From Reichenbachiella carrageenanivorans (GTDB lineage: Bacteria; Bacteroidota; Bacteroidia; Cytophagales; Cyclobacteriaceae), in NCBI RefSeq assembly GCF_025639805.1, contig NZ_CP106735.1, positions 1 through 64,000 of the forward strand: a DNA stretch of 64,000 nt, read 5' to 3'. Below, one piece after another: positions 37,583-47,540 of the stretch. The first letter of the stretch is position 1. Every line of letters begins with the position of its first letter. The notes below the pieces were generated by a model, which had not been told where the DNA came from, made no database searches, and saw nothing but the letters and a program-made list of their open reading frames with translations. The position numbers and the translations under genes are program-made.

Positions 37583-40500
37583 ATGATCTTTATATTCAAG
37601 AACACCACCACCACCTACTACTTACTCCAGTCAAAGTCCGACCTGAATACGGTTGACATTGAAAAACTCCAGTGGCTTTTTGGCAACGCCGAAGTGCTAT
37701 CAGAAAAATCTCTTTCGGGTACCTTTATCGGGCCACGCCAAGAGATGATTACACCATGGAGTACCAACGCCGTAGAAATCACCCAAAACATGGGTATAGA
37801 AGGGGTTGAAAGAATAGAGGCGTTTCACACGACAGGGACATTCGATCCCATGTTGAACCAAAAATACACGACGCTCAATGCCGACGTTTTCATTATAGAG
37901 AAGCAGCCAGAAACAATTCTGGACATCGAAGACATCAGAAGCTATAATCAAAGTGAAGGTTTAGCCTTGAGCGAAGAAGAAGTAATTTATCTGGAAAGCG
38001 TGTCGGAGCGCTTAGGTAGACCTTTGACTGACAGCGAGGTATTCGGTTTTTCTCAAGTCAACTCTGAGCACTGCCGCCACAAGATTTTCAACGGACAATT
38101 CATCATCGATGGAGAAGAGAAATCAGAAACACTGTTTAAACTCATCAAGAAAACATCGCAAGCACACCCTGGCCAGATAGAATCTGCCTACAAGGACAAC
38201 GTCGCCTTCATCAAGGGGCCTAAAATCGAACAGTTTGCACCAAAAACACAAAATCAGGCCGATTACTTCGAAACCAAGGACATCGACTCAGTCATTTCGC
38301 TCAAAGCGGAAACTCACAATTTCCCTACTACCGTAGAACCATTCAACGGCGCTGCTACTGGTTCTGGTGGAGAAATCAGAGACCGTATGGCTGGTGGTCA
38401 AGGCAGCATTCCTCTAGCAGGCACAGCCGTGTATATGACTTCATATCCACGTTTAGAAAAAGGCAAAAACTGGGAAGAAAATATTGAAGCTAGAGATTGG
38501 CTTTATCAAACACCACTAGACATCCTCATCAAAGCTTCTAACGGAGCCAGCGACTTTGGAAACAAGTTTGGACAGCCTGTCATCTGTGGTTCAGTACTTA
38601 CCTTCGAGCACGAAGAGAATGGCGAAACCCAAGGATTCGACAAGGTAATCATGATGGCTGGCGGCGTGGGTTATGGCAAGTTGTCTGACGCACAGAAAAA
38701 ACCATTAACCAAAGGAGACAAAATCGTGGTAATGGGAGGCGACAACTACCGAATCGGCATGGGAGGTAGCGCTGTATCATCTGTCTCTACTGGCGAGCAT
38801 TCCAATGCCATCGAGCTCAATGCGATCCAACGATCTAATCCTGAAATGCAAAAAAGAGTAGCCAATGCATTAAGAGCATTAGCTGAAAGCGACAATAACC
38901 CAATCGTATCGGTACATGATCATGGAGCAGGCGGTCACTTAAACTGTCTGTCAGAATTGATCGAAGACATAGGTGGCCAGATCAACATCGACCAACTCCC
39001 TGTAGGCGACCCTACCCTATCCAACAAAGAGATCATTGGCAACGAATCTCAAGAAAGAATGGGATTGGCTATAGCCGAAAAAGACATTCAAGGACTGAAA
39101 GAAATTGCAGACCGAGAGCGCGCACCACTTTTCGTAGCTGGCGAAGCCACTGGCGACATGAAATTCATCATGAAGCACAAAGGCAACGATAAGGCAGCCA
39201 TGGACTGGAGTTTAAACGATATGTTTGGATCTGCTCCAAAAACAATATTAAAAGACAACACCTTAAAAAAGCCTTACCAAGCCGTCTCAGCTAATGACGC
39301 CAATTTTGAAGCCGATTTAAAACAGCTGCTTCAGCTCGAAGCTGTCGCTTGTAAAGACTGGCTCACCAATAAAGTAGACAGGTCTGTGACAGGCCGAGTG
39401 GCCAAGCAACAAACTTGTGGCGAAATTCAGCTTCCGCTGAACAATGTAGCCGTGATGGCACTCGACTTTGTAAACAACAAAGGAATCGCAACCTCAATAG
39501 GACATGCACCTATAGCTGCCATCGCCAACCCAGCCAAAGGTTCTCAATTGGCAATCACCAAAGCACTGACCAACCTCATATGGGCACCCCTCACTCATGG
39601 GCTCGATGGCGTATCACTAAGTGCCAACTGGATGTGGCCTACTAAAACCGACGGCGAAAGAGCCCGTCTGTATGAGGCCGTAGAAGCCGTAAGTGAATAC
39701 GCTATTGCACTTGGAGTAAATATCCCTACGGGAAAAGACTCTTTGTCGATGACACAGAAATACAACAACGGCAAAACGGTAGATTCTCCAGGTACAGTAA
39801 TCGTCTCCACCGTAGGCGAAGTCTCTGACATACGCCAAACCGTAACCCCTGACATTAAACCTGTAGCTGATTCTACACTTATATATATACCGCTATCCGA
39901 CGGAGCCTTTGCTTTAGACGGATCTAGCTATGGCCAAATTAAAAATACTGTAGGTACCAACCCTGCTAGCTCACCAGAAGCCAATTACTTCAGAAAGGCA
40001 TTTACTGGCGTACAGCAACTGATTAAAAAAGGTCAAGTATTGGCCGGGCACGATGTGTCTGCAGGTGGACTGATTACGACCTTGTTGGAAATGCATTTTC
40101 CTACCACACAAAGTGGTGCTTCACTCGATTTAAGTGCACTAGGCAGCAGCCTCTCTCAGATTGCATTTAGTGAAAGTCCAGCATTAGTCATTCAGGTGAA
40201 AACTGGCGCTTCTTTAGCTGCTCTCGAAGGCATCCAAACGGAGACCATTGGCACAGTCAACCTAGACAGAACCTTCACCCTCAAAACAGGCAACCAACAA
40301 ATCGATCTCGATATCAATGAATTGAGAGATACTTGGTTCAAAACATCCTATTTGCTAGAGCTACATCAAACCGAAGAAAGTAACGCCACTTCGAGATTCA
40401 AAAGCTACAAAAAGCAAGCACTACAATATCAATTCCCAGCTGGCTGGACTGGGCTTTTGAGCGACTTAGGTCTAAACCAAAAAAGAAAAGAACAATCTGG

Positions 40501-41245
40501 CACGAAAGCAGCCATCATTAGAGAAAAAGGCGTAAATGGAGACCGTGAAATGGCTTACGCTCTTCACCTCGCTGGATTTGATGTAAAAGACATACACATG
40601 ACTGACCTGATCTCAGGAAGAGAAGATCTTTCAGAGGTAAACATGATTGTATTTGTAGGTGGCTTTTCCAATTCCGACGTACTCGGATCAGCCAAAGGCT
40701 GGGCGGGAGCCTTTTTATACAATGAAAAAGCCAATACCGCATTGAAAAACTTCTATGCCCGACCTGACACCCTCAGTTTAGGTGTATGCAATGGCTGTCA
40801 ACTGATGATGGAACTAGGCTTGGTATTCCCTGAGATCGAAAACCATCCTAAAATGGCACACAATGCTTCTGGCAAATTTGAATCTATCTTTCTTGATGTA
40901 ACTATCCCTAAAAATGATTCTGTAATGCTTGGTAACTTATCAGACACCAGACTTGGCGTATGGGTGGCACACGGTGAAGGCAAATTCCAACTACCACAAG
41001 CAGAAAGCGACTATACCGTTTGCATGAAATTTGCTCATGAAGCCTACCCTGGCAATCCAAATGGATCTGACCATAATGTGGCTGGCGTTTACTCCAAAGA
41101 CGGCAGACACCTGGCTATGATGCCTCATCTAGAGCGCTCTCTATTCCCTTGGAACTGGGCACACTACACAGAGCAAGCACAAGAAATCACCCCATGGATT
41201 CAGGCGTTTGTAAACGCTAGAGAATGGGTAGAGGGTCACAAATAA
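37583..41245 (+). CDS. purL: Phosphoribosylformylglycinamidine synthase
   Basis: PurL makes FGAM from FGAR, glutamine and ATP, step four of purine synthesis. This is the long single-chain form (about 1,220 residues) with N-terminal PurS-like and linker domains, two AIR-synthase-related halves (NSEHCRHKIFNG early; VSVHDHGAGGHL; PTGKDSLSM) and a C-terminal glutaminase with nucleophile Cys near residue 1,070 (GVCNGCQLMMELG) and the terminal MPHLERSLFPWNW signature. I start it at ATG 37583; the TTG at 37556 lies within the promoter-like TACTTTTG. Prs, the PRPP source for the same pathway, is encoded just downstream after a tRNA gene. Confidence 0.97.
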   Translation: MIFIFKNTTTTYYLLQSKSDLNTVDIEKLQWLFGNAEVLSEKSLSGTFIGPRQEMITPWSTNAVEITQNMGIEGVERIEAFHTTGTFDPMLNQKYTTLNADVFIIEKQPETILDIEDIRSYNQSEGLALSEEEVIYLESVSERLGRPLTDSEVFGFSQVNSEHCRHKIFNGQFIIDGEEKSETLFKLIKKTSQAHPGQIESAYKDNVAFIKGPKIEQFAPKTQNQADYFETKDIDSVISLKAETHNFPTTVEPFNGAATGSGGEIRDRMAGGQGSIPLAGTAVYMTSYPRLEKGKNWEENIEARDWLYQTPLDILIKASNGASDFGNKFGQPVICGSVLTFEHEENGETQGFDKVIMMAGGVGYGKLSDAQKKPLTKGDKIVVMGGDNYRIGMGGSAVSSVSTGEHSNAIELNAIQRSNPEMQKRVANALRALAESDNNPIVSVHDHGAGGHLNCLSELIEDIGGQINIDQLPVGDPTLSNKEIIGNESQERMGLAIAEKDIQGLKEIADRERAPLFVAGEATGDMKFIMKHKGNDKAAMDWSLNDMFGSAPKTILKDNTLKKPYQAVSANDANFEADLKQLLQLEAVACKDWLTNKVDRSVTGRVAKQQTCGEIQLPLNNVAVMALDFVNNKGIATSIGHAPIAAIANPAKGSQLAITKALTNLIWAPLTHGLDGVSLSANWMWPTKTDGERARLYEAVEAVSEYAIALGVNIPTGKDSLSMTQKYNNGKTVDSPGTVIVSTVGEVSDIRQTVTPDIKPVADSTLIYIPLSDGAFALDGSSYGQIKNTVGTNPASSPEANYFRKAFTGVQQLIKKGQVLAGHDVSAGGLITTLLEMHFPTTQSGASLDLSALGSSLSQIAFSESPALVIQVKTGASLAALEGIQTETIGTVNLDRTFTLKTGNQQIDLDINELRDTWFKTSYLLELHQTEESNATSRFKSYKKQALQYQFPAGWTGLLSDLGLNQKRKEQSGTKAAIIREKGVNGDREMAYALHLAGFDVKDIHMTDLISGREDLSEVNMIVFVGGFSNSDVLGSAKGWAGAFLYNEKANTALKNFYARPDTLSLGVCNGCQLMMELGLVFPEIENHPKMAHNASGKFESIFLDVTIPKNDSVMLGNLSDTRLGVWVAHGEGKFQLPQAESDYTVCMKFAHEAYPGNPNGSDHNVAGVYSKDGRHLAMMPHLERSLFPWNWAHYTEQAQEITPWIQAFVNAREWVEGHK

Positions 41246-41341
41246 AAAAAAGTGAAATATTTGCTATTTTTTATTGCCAACACTTGGCATTATTCAGGCA
41301 AATCTCTACTTTTGTGTTCCCAAAATAAGGGGGTATAAGAT

Positions 41342-41414
41342 TGGCCTATGGTGTAACTGGCAACACGTCTGGTTTTGGTCCAGAAGAGTCTAGGTTCGAG
41401 CCCTAGTAGGCCAA
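41342..41414 (+). tRNA. tRNA-Gln (anticodon TTG)
   Basis: The 73-nt gene folds as a cloverleaf: acceptor arms TGGCCTA and TAGGCCA (7 bp) with discriminator A, D-loop GGTGTAACTGGCAAC, anticodon stem TCTGG/CCAGA around loop TTTTGGT (anticodon TTG), and T arm CTAGG-TTCGAGC-CCTAG. CCA is not encoded, as is usual in Bacteroidetes. Confidence 0.97.
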
Positions 41415-41421
41415 CTTAAAA

Positions 41422-41452
41422 AGAAGCTGTCTCAACTGAGATAGCTTCTTTC
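41422..41452 (+). terminator. Terminator after tRNA-Gln
   Basis: A 12-bp stem (41422-41433 with 41438-41449, one G-U pair) and a 4-nt loop, followed by a short T run, end the tRNA transcript 8 nt after the gene. Confidence 0.75.
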
Positions 41453-41472
41453 ATTTCACTAACGCACGAAAC

Positions 41473-42402
41473 ATGTCTGCAGTAAAGATCTTCGCCGGAA
41501 ATGGCTCCAGAGAATTAGCAACCGAAATCGCTAATAGTTACGGCAAGCCACTTGGAAATTCAACCTCCAAAAAATTCAGCGATGGCGAGTTGTCTTTTAG
41601 CTACAACGAGACCGTTCGCGGCTGTGACGTTTTCATCATTCAATCTACGGGACCTTCTGACAACCTGATCGAGCTATTGCTCATGATCGATGCAGCCAAA
41701 AGAGCAAGTGCTAAGTCTGTAACTTGTGTCGTTCCTTACTACGGCTACGCACGTCAAGACAGAAAAGACAAACCAAGAGTATCTATTGCGGCCAAACTAA
41801 TGGCCAATGTATTGCAAGCAGCTGGCGCTGACCGACTGATGACTTGCGACCTGCATGCCGATCAAATTCAAGGTTTTTTCGACATCCCTGTAGACCATCT
41901 AGTAAGCGCCTCTATTTTTGTGCCTTACATCAAAGATTTAAAATTAGACAACCTAATCTTTGCCGCACCAGACGTAGGAAGCACAAAAAGAGTTAGAGAA
42001 TTTGCTAAGTTTTTTGAGGCCGACATGGTCGTTTGTGACAAACACAGAAAGAGAGCCAATGAAATTGCTTCTATGCAAGTCATTGGAGACGTAGAAGGAA
42101 AGAACGTTATCTTAGTAGATGACATCATTGATACCGCAGGCACCCTGACTAAAGCCGCCAACCTTTTGAAGGAAAAAGGAGCAGTTTCGGTAAGAGCTTT
42201 CTGTACTCACCCCATCCTATCTGGCAATGCCTACGAAAACGTAGACAGCTCAGAACTGGAGGAATTGGTAGTGACAGACAGTATCAAAATCAAGGAGGGT
42301 GTATCCTCCAAAATAAAAGTGGCCAGCATGTCTGAGCTTTTCGCAAAAGCGATTAGAAAAATTCATGACCACGAATCCATTAGTTCATTATTTATTCAAT
42401 AA
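41473..42402 (+). CDS. prs: Ribose-phosphate pyrophosphokinase
   Basis: Prs makes PRPP from ribose-5-phosphate and ATP for purine, pyrimidine, NAD, His and Trp synthesis. The 309-residue protein has the phosphate-binding loop IQSTGPSDNLIELLLMIDA, the flexible-loop VPYYGYARQDRK, CDLHADQIQGFFDIPVDHL and the PRPP loop VILVDDIIDTAGTL. The rplY gene starts 13 nt after its stop, a common pairing in bacteria. Confidence 0.97.
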   Translation: MSAVKIFAGNGSRELATEIANSYGKPLGNSTSKKFSDGELSFSYNETVRGCDVFIIQSTGPSDNLIELLLMIDAAKRASAKSVTCVVPYYGYARQDRKDKPRVSIAAKLMANVLQAAGADRLMTCDLHADQIQGFFDIPVDHLVSASIFVPYIKDLKLDNLIFAAPDVGSTKRVREFAKFFEADMVVCDKHRKRANEIASMQVIGDVEGKNVILVDDIIDTAGTLTKAANLLKEKGAVSVRAFCTHPILSGNAYENVDSSELEELVVTDSIKIKEGVSSKIKVASMSELFAKAIRKIHDHESISSLFIQ

Positions 42403-42415
42403 CATATATAGTATT

Positions 42416-43039
42416 ATGAAAACAATAGAGATTGTAGGGTATAAAAGAGCGAATCTCGGCAAGATTGATGCAAAAAATCTTCGTGCCGAAGGAATGGTTC
42501 CATGCGTAATATACGGTGGAGAGGAGCAAGTACATTTTTACGCTCCAGCGATTCTTTTCAGAGAATTGGTATACACAGCAGAAGCGCACTTTGTAAAAGT
42601 GAACGTAGAAGGCAAAGAATTTGATTGTATCATGCAGGATATTCAGTTTCACCCAGTAAGTGAAATGATCCTTCACGTAGACTTCCTTCAGTGGTTTGCT
42701 GGCAAGTCTATCAAAATGGAAATTCCTGTACACTTGACAGGTATTTCTAAAGGTGTATCTAACGGTGGTACATTGATCCACAAGAGAAGATCATTGACTA
42801 TCAAAGCATTGCCTAAAAACATGCCTGAGCACATCGACCTAGATATTACCCCACTAGATTTCGGTAAGGCAATCAAAGTGAACGATGTACTCACCGAAAA
42901 CTTTGAAATCCTAGATACGCCACAGGCATCTATCGCAGTAGTAGAAATCCCTAGAGCACTTAGAGGTAAATCTGCTGCTGAATTGGCTGGAGAAGAAGGA
43001 GAAGAGACTGAAGAAGGAGCTGAAGCAGCTGCTGAATAA
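42416..43039 (+). CDS. rplY: 50S ribosomal protein L25/general stress protein Ctc
   Basis: L25 binds 5S rRNA. This 207-residue version is the long (CTC) form, with an N-terminal L25 domain (1-90: EIVGYKRANLGKIDAKNLR, CVIYGGEEQVHFYA) and a C-terminal beta domain (95-180), then an acidic Glu-rich tail. I place the start at ATG 42416; upstream in-frame codons overlap prs and look like linker sequence. It is co-transcribed with prs and ends in a strong terminator. Confidence 0.95.
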   Translation: MKTIEIVGYKRANLGKIDAKNLRAEGMVPCVIYGGEEQVHFYAPAILFRELVYTAEAHFVKVNVEGKEFDCIMQDIQFHPVSEMILHVDFLQWFAGKSIKMEIPVHLTGISKGVSNGGTLIHKRRSLTIKALPKNMPEHIDLDITPLDFGKAIKVNDVLTENFEILDTPQASIAVVEIPRALRGKSAAELAGEEGEETEEGAEAAAE

Positions 43040-43060
43040 GTCAACAAAATACACATTGAA

Positions 43061-43090
43061 AATCCTGCTCGTTGAGCAGGATTTTTTTTT
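43061..43090 (+). terminator. Intrinsic terminator after rplY
   Basis: A perfect 10-bp stem (AATCCTGCTC/GAGCAGGATT) with a GTT loop and a run of eight or more T ends the prs-rplY transcript. Confidence 0.9.
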
Positions 43091-43135
43091 GACTATTTTT
43101 AATTACGCAATTATTCTTTGCAAACCCATACGCAT

Positions 43136-43696
43136 ATGAAATTTCTTATTGTCGGCCTCGGCAACATCGGACCTGAATATGAGCTCACTCGTCACAATAT
43201 CGGCTTTTTGGTTTTGGACAGACTAGCCGAAGAGCAGGGTGCCAAATTCGAACATTCAAAATTGGCCAACAAATGTGAGTTTAAGTACAAAGGCAGAACC
43301 ATTCACCTTATCAAACCCACTACCTATATGAACCTCAGTGGAAAGGCAGCGAACTACTGGATGCAAGATCTCAAAATAAGTAAAGAAAACATGCTGGTTA
43401 TCACAGATGACATTGCCCTGCCTCATGGCAATTTACGAATGAGAGCCAAGGGTAGTCCTGCTGGACACAATGGTCTAAAAAATATCGATGAGCAAACAGG
43501 GGGGAACAACTATGCCCGGCTCAAATTTGGGGTAGGCAACGACTTCCATAAAGGGCAACAAGTAGATTATGTCCTTAGTCAATTTTCCAAAGAGCAAATG
43601 AAAGACCTGATTTTTCCCATTGACAAAGCCTGCGAAATGGCACTTTCCTTCTGCACAATTGGAATTCAGCGCACAATGAACCAATTCAACGATTAA
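43136..43696 (+). CDS. pth: Peptidyl-tRNA hydrolase
   Basis: Pth frees tRNA from stalled peptidyl-tRNA. The 186-residue protein has the family's [18 protein letters not shown] (with catalytic His), the [10 protein letters not shown] segment, and the [25 protein letters not shown] stretch. The ATG at 43136 ([10 protein letters not shown]) is the natural start; a TTG 18 nt upstream is not needed. rplY and pth are often neighbours in bacteria. Confidence 0.96.
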   Translation: MKFLIVGLGNIGPEYELTRHNIGFLVLDRLAEEQGAKFEHSKLANKCEFKYKGRTIHLIKPTTYMNLSGKAANYWMQDLKISKENMLVITDDIALPHGNLRMRAKGSPAGHNGLKNIDEQTGGNNYARLKFGVGNDFHKGQQVDYVLSQFSKEQMKDLIFPIDKACEMALSFCTIGIQRTMNQFND

Positions 43697-43814
43697 AACA
43701 TAAATCGCTGAAAAACAGATGGTTGAAAAATTTATTTAACAATCATTAACACATTTTCTTGGTAAAGTGAAATTATCAATCTAGCTTCAAGTTTCACTAA
43801 ACCAATTCGTATTT

Positions 43815-44045
43815 ATGAAGTTTTTAAAGAACCTTAGTTTAATTGCTGCGGCAATGTGCTTTTTGTTTGTAGCTGGATGTGGTGCCAAGAGCACTTCTAC
43901 TGAAAGCGAAGAAACTGTAGTAGAAGAAACTACTGAAGCAGTAGAGGAAGTTACTGAAGAAGCCACTGAAATGGCAGACGAAGCGATGGAGTCTATCGAC
44001 TCTCTAGCTACTGAAGCTGTGGATAGCGTAGCATCAGAAAACTAA
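43815..44045 (+). CDS. Small acidic lipoprotein
   Basis: The 76-residue protein has a lipoprotein signal peptide with lipobox FVAGC (C22) and a short mature part rich in Glu, Thr, Val and Ala in loose heptads (EETVVEETTEAVEEVTEEA). No known family is evident; similar small acidic lipoproteins are abundant in Bacteroidetes envelopes. It lies alone between pth and a bidirectional terminator. Confidence 0.75.
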   Translation: MKFLKNLSLIAAAMCFLFVAGCGAKSTSTESEETVVEETTEAVEEVTEEATEMADEAMESIDSLATEAVDSVASEN

Positions 44046-44130
44046 AAAACAGTTACGGGAAAAATTAAAATATTGAAATCAGCTATTAAAAAATAAAGAT
44101 TTCATAAAAAAAACCCTGAGAATTAAAAAA

Positions 44131-44159
44131 AAGGGACTCTTATAGAGTCTCTTTTTTTT
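44131..44159. terminator. Bidirectional terminator between lipoprotein and permease genes
   Basis: The 6-bp core stem GACTCT/AGAGTC (44135-44149) extends by several outer pairs and has A tracts on the left and a T tract on the right, so it works for the plus-strand lipoprotein gene and the minus-strand permease gene. The permease stop codon overlaps its right edge. Confidence 0.8.
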
Positions 44160-45408
44160 ATGACCTGATGGCTACTACTGGATCCATTTTGGCTGCTAAG
44201 CCCGCTGGAACTATTCCAGATATCACACCAATGATCACTGAGACGGTTAGGCCTATGAGTACATTTTTTAAACTCATAATAAGTTCTAATGAGCCTAGAT
44301 CCATAAAGGTAAGAAAGTAGACCAATAAGATTCCAAATCCTCCTCCAAACAGGCTCAGAAAAATAGACTCGAATAAAAACTGAAATAGGATGAAGTTGTT
44401 TTTCGCTCCTAATGACTTTTGTATACCTATAATATTGGTTCGTTCGCGCACAGACACAAACATGATATTGGCGATACCAAAGCCTCCAACCAAAATGGAG
44501 AAGCTTCCTATGATCCAGCCCGCCAAATTCAACACGTCGAACATCTGCCCTAAGAAGGTAGCAAAGGCTTCTGGTCTATTCATAGCGAAATTATTTTCTT
44601 CCTTAGGCTTCAACCCTCGCTTCTTACGCATTAGCCCAGTCAGCTCTCCTTCTAATCTCTCCTGACCAGGATCATCCTCCATGCCTTTGATATTTATTGA
44701 TGAACCAAGACCTCGATAGCTACTAACAAGGTAAAACTTGCTTAACGTCTTATATGGAATCAAAATATTATCGTCATTGCTAGGTGTGCTAAGCAGTGCT
44801 TCTCCCTCTTCCTGAATCACTCCTATCACCATAAACTTAGCACCTTTCACTTTCACTACCTGCCCCACTGCTGATTGTGATTGAAACAACTCTGTAGCTG
44901 CACGCTGGCCGATTAACGCCACATTACTTGCATTCTCTGTCTCCTGAACACTAAAATACCTACCAGCTTGAAGCTGCAGATCATTGATGTCCTTATACCC
45001 ATATGAAACACCTATCATATTTAGCCCAGAACTACTACTGCTCCCCTTTTTGGCCGTTACATTAGACTTATATGCATAAATGGCCAACCCGTCATGATTG
45101 ACCAAATTGGCTTGGAGATATTTAAATTCATCATAGTCTGTCTCTGGTCTCTGATAATATTTCCACCAAGGGTACCCACCTCCACCAAACTGATATGGCC
45201 ATTTTTCTAAAATAATATTATCTGCTCCAAGAAAATTCAGGCTATTGTTGATATTGCGCTGAAGCGAATCTACTAGAGTAAACACAGCAATAATGGCAAA
45301 TATCCCGATCGTAACGCCCAGAAAGGACAGAACCGTCCGCATCACATTCATTCGCAACGCATTGAATGCAAACCGAAAACTCTCCCATACCAAACGAATC
45401 ATTAACAT
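44158..45408 (-). CDS. FtsX/MacB-type ABC transporter permease
   Basis: The 416-residue protein has an N-terminal TM helix (about 22-45: RTVLSFLGVTIGIFAIIAVFTLV), a MacB-like periplasmic domain (50-285) and a C-terminal FtsX domain with three TM helices (about 290-400). MacB-type permeases use mechanical movement to drive export or lipoprotein transport, usually with a separate ATPase. No ATPase gene is adjacent here, so the partner lies outside the window or is shared. Its stop codon sits in the shared terminator. Confidence 0.9.
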   Translation of the reverse strand: MLMIRLVWESFRFAFNALRMNVMRTVLSFLGVTIGIFAIIAVFTLVDSLQRNINNSLNFLGADNIILEKWPYQFGGGGYPWWKYYQRPETDYDEFKYLQANLVNHDGLAIYAYKSNVTAKKGSSSSSGLNMIGVSYGYKDINDLQLQAGRYFSVQETENASNVALIGQRAATELFQSQSAVGQVVKVKGAKFMVIGVIQEEGEALLSTPSNDDNILIPYKTLSKFYLVSSYRGLGSSINIKGMEDDPGQERLEGELTGLMRKKRGLKPKEENNFAMNRPEAFATFLGQMFDVLNLAGWIIGSFSILVGGFGIANIMFVSVRERTNIIGIQKSLGAKNNFILFQFLFESIFLSLFGGGFGILLVYFLTFMDLGSLELIMSLKNVLIGLTVSVIIGVISGIVPAGLAAKMDPVVAIRS

Positions 45409-45454
45409 CTTATAATAATTTAACTTACAAGCAACATTTATCGGAACAATTTAC

Positions 45455-45462
45455 TAATTTTG
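45455..45462 (+). promoter_or_regulatory. -7 element before the small ORF and queA
   Basis: TAATTTTG matches TAnnTTTG exactly and lies about 50 nt before the small ORF start (45513) and over 200 nt before queA. It suggests that transcription into queA begins here and covers the small ORF. Confidence 0.45.
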
Positions 45463-45512
45463 CCCTCTTATTTTGACGTATTGGTCACACAATCGTTATT
45501 TTTATTACATGA

Positions 45513-45665
45513 ATGCAATTGAATATTTTATCTTTCCTTTTTCAACCAATTATTCAATTCAGAACCCATTTCCTAGAAACAGATTTAGATGAAGCAAGCC
45601 ACGAGCACAAGTATTCTTCGCTCAGCGACGGTGGTGTTGGCGTGTTTCGTATACTGATTAAATAA
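45513..45665 (+). CDS. Possible 50-residue protein upstream of queA
   Basis: An ATG-initiated frame of 50 codons ends 11 nt before queA. The predicted protein begins with a hydrophobic patch ([14 protein letters not shown]) and ends [14 protein letters not shown] -7 promoter element lies about 50 nt upstream, so the ORF and queA would share a transcript. I do not recognise a family. The alternative frames in this stretch have stops or are shorter. It may be a real small protein or an untranslated leader. Confidence 0.35.
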   Translation: MQLNILSFLFQPIIQFRTHFLETDLDEASHEHKYSSLSDGGVGVFRILIK

Positions 45666-45676
45666 AACACAAACAG

Positions 45677-46723
45677 ATGAAATTATCAGAATTCAAATTT
45701 GACCTCCCTCCAGGGCTGCTCGCGCTTTATCCTACTGAAAACAGAGATGAATCTCGCTTGATGGTCGTTCATAAGGACACTGGTGAGATCGAGCATAAGG
45801 TTTTCAAAGATTTAATCAGTTATTTAGATGAAGGGGATAGTGTAATCCTCAACGACACCAAAGTTTTCCCAGCCAGACTGTATGGCAATAAAGAAAAAAC
45901 GGGTGCAAAAATCGAAGTATTCTTACTTAGAGAATTAAACAAAGAGCTCCACCTGTGGGATGTATTGGTAGACCCTGCTAGAAAAATCAGAGTAGGCAAC
46001 AAGCTGTACTTCGGCGAAGGCGATCTGGTAGCAGAAGTTATCGACAACACGACCTCTAGAGGCCGAACCATTAGATTCCTATTTGACGGTACCGACGAAG
46101 AGTTTTACAAATCGATAGACGAACTTGGAGAGACTCCATTACCAAAAGAGATCGCTCGTAAAACTGAGCCAGAGGACAGAGAAAGATTCCAGACGATCTA
46201 TGCGAAAAACGTAGGTGCTGTAGCAGCCCCTACTGCTGGCATTCACTTTACCCGACAGATGCTCAAAAGACTTGAGCTACAAGGTGTGGACACCAAAGCC
46301 ATTACTCTGCACTTAGGCTTAGGTACATTCAGACCAGTAGACGTGGAAGATTTGACTAAGCACAAGATGGACTCTGAGAACTACAGCGTTCCTGAAGACA
46401 CTGCTACATTGGTCAATAAGGTATTGGACGAAAAGAAAAAAGTTTGTGCCATAGGTACAACGGTGCTAAGAGCACTAGAGTCCTCTGTATCTGCCAACGG
46501 AAGATTAAAAGCCAATGAAGGCTGGACCGATAAATTCATCTTTCCCCCATATGATTTTAAAATTGTAAAATCATTGGTTACCAACTTCCATTTACCAGAG
46601 TCAACACTACTCATGAATGCCGCAGCATTTGGTGGTTTTGATTTGATTATGGAAGCCTATCAAGTAGCAATTAAAGAAAAATACAGATTCTTCAGCTATG
46701 GCGACGCCATGTTGATTATCTAA
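45677..46723 (+). CDS. queA: S-adenosylmethionine:tRNA ribosyltransferase-isomerase
   Basis: QueA transfers the ribosyl part of S-adenosylmethionine to preQ1 in tRNA to make epoxyqueuosine. The 348-residue protein has the conserved start [18 protein letters not shown], the core [10 protein letters not shown], and [13 protein letters not shown]. Length is normal. No queuosine riboswitch could be recognised upstream. It ends before a clear terminator. Confidence 0.96.
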   Translation: MKLSEFKFDLPPGLLALYPTENRDESRLMVVHKDTGEIEHKVFKDLISYLDEGDSVILNDTKVFPARLYGNKEKTGAKIEVFLLRELNKELHLWDVLVDPARKIRVGNKLYFGEGDLVAEVIDNTTSRGRTIRFLFDGTDEEFYKSIDELGETPLPKEIARKTEPEDRERFQTIYAKNVGAVAAPTAGIHFTRQMLKRLELQGVDTKAITLHLGLGTFRPVDVEDLTKHKMDSENYSVPEDTATLVNKVLDEKKKVCAIGTTVLRALESSVSANGRLKANEGWTDKFIFPPYDFKIVKSLVTNFHLPESTLLMNAAAFGGFDLIMEAYQVAIKEKYRFFSYGDAMLII

Positions 46724-46744
46724 TTATCTAATTATAAAATGACT

Positions 46745-46774
46745 AACTCCGGAGCCAGCTTCGGAGTTTTTTTT
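46745..46774 (+). terminator. Intrinsic terminator after queA
   Basis: The stem AACTCCG (46745-46751) with CGGAGTT (46762-46768) and a following T run ends queA 21 nt after its stop. Confidence 0.85.
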
Positions 46775-46806
46775 GTTTTACAAAATCATATTATAATATT
46801 GTTGGA

Positions 46807-47478
46807 ATGAAGAAGTACACCATTATAGTAGCAGGAGGTTCGGGAAGTAGAATGCAAGCCCATCAGCCCAAACAATTTTTAGAACTCAACGGCCGCCCCA
46901 TGCTTATGTACACGCTAGATGCTTTTGTACAGTATGACGCTGACATAGAAATCGTCTTGGTATTGCCCGAAGACCATGTGGCCACATGGGAACAGCTAGT
47001 CGCGCAGCACAACTACCAGACGCCTCACACCACCACCACTGGTGGCACCACACGATATGAGTCTGTGCGTAATGGACTTAACACTATCAGCGGAGAAGGG
47101 TTAGTTGCTATACACGATGGCGCTCGTCCACTCATCACCCAAAAAGTAATCAATAGAACCTTCGAACAAGCCAAAAAAACAGGTAATGGGGTCGCTGCTG
47201 TACAAATGAAGGATTCGATTCGCTTGATGGTAAATGGCAAAAGCCAAGCTGTAGATCGCAGCCAATACTTCGTAGTACAAACACCTCAAACATTCAGTAT
47301 ACCATTAATCAAAAGAGCATTCGAAGCCAGTACTGACAATAATTTTACCGATGATGCTAGTGTACTCGAGGCGCATGGTGGCAAAGTAACGCTAGTAGGT
47401 GGTAGCTATGATAATCTAAAGATCACAACTCCAGAGGACTTGCTAATTGCTTCCTCAATCTTAGATAGGAGAAAATAA
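46807..47478 (+). CDS. ispD: 2-C-methyl-D-erythritol 4-phosphate cytidylyltransferase
   Basis: IspD is the third enzyme of the MEP route to isoprenoids, coupling CTP to MEP. The 223-residue protein has the nucleotide loop AGGSGSRMQAHQPKQFL, the HDGARPLI segment and the late DDASVLEAHGGKVTLVGGS. Length is normal. It starts 33 nt after the queA terminator and is followed by a weak hairpin (TGCCTG/CAGGCA, 47481-47508). Confidence 0.96.
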   Translation: MKKYTIIVAGGSGSRMQAHQPKQFLELNGRPMLMYTLDAFVQYDADIEIVLVLPEDHVATWEQLVAQHNYQTPHTTTTGGTTRYESVRNGLNTISGEGLVAIHDGARPLITQKVINRTFEQAKKTGNGVAAVQMKDSIRLMVNGKSQAVDRSQYFVVQTPQTFSIPLIKRAFEASTDNNFTDDASVLEAHGGKVTLVGGSYDNLKITTPEDLLIASSILDRRK

Positions 47479-47540
47479 AATGCCTGACCTCTCATCGTAA
47501 GCCAGGCAAAATATCTTAATGATTTGGTCGTCGCAGAGGG

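Noticed and set aside
45463..45676. A preQ1 riboswitch upstream of queA
   Set aside because: I could not find the C-rich pseudoknot core or an expression platform hairpin; the stretch is better explained by a small ORF.
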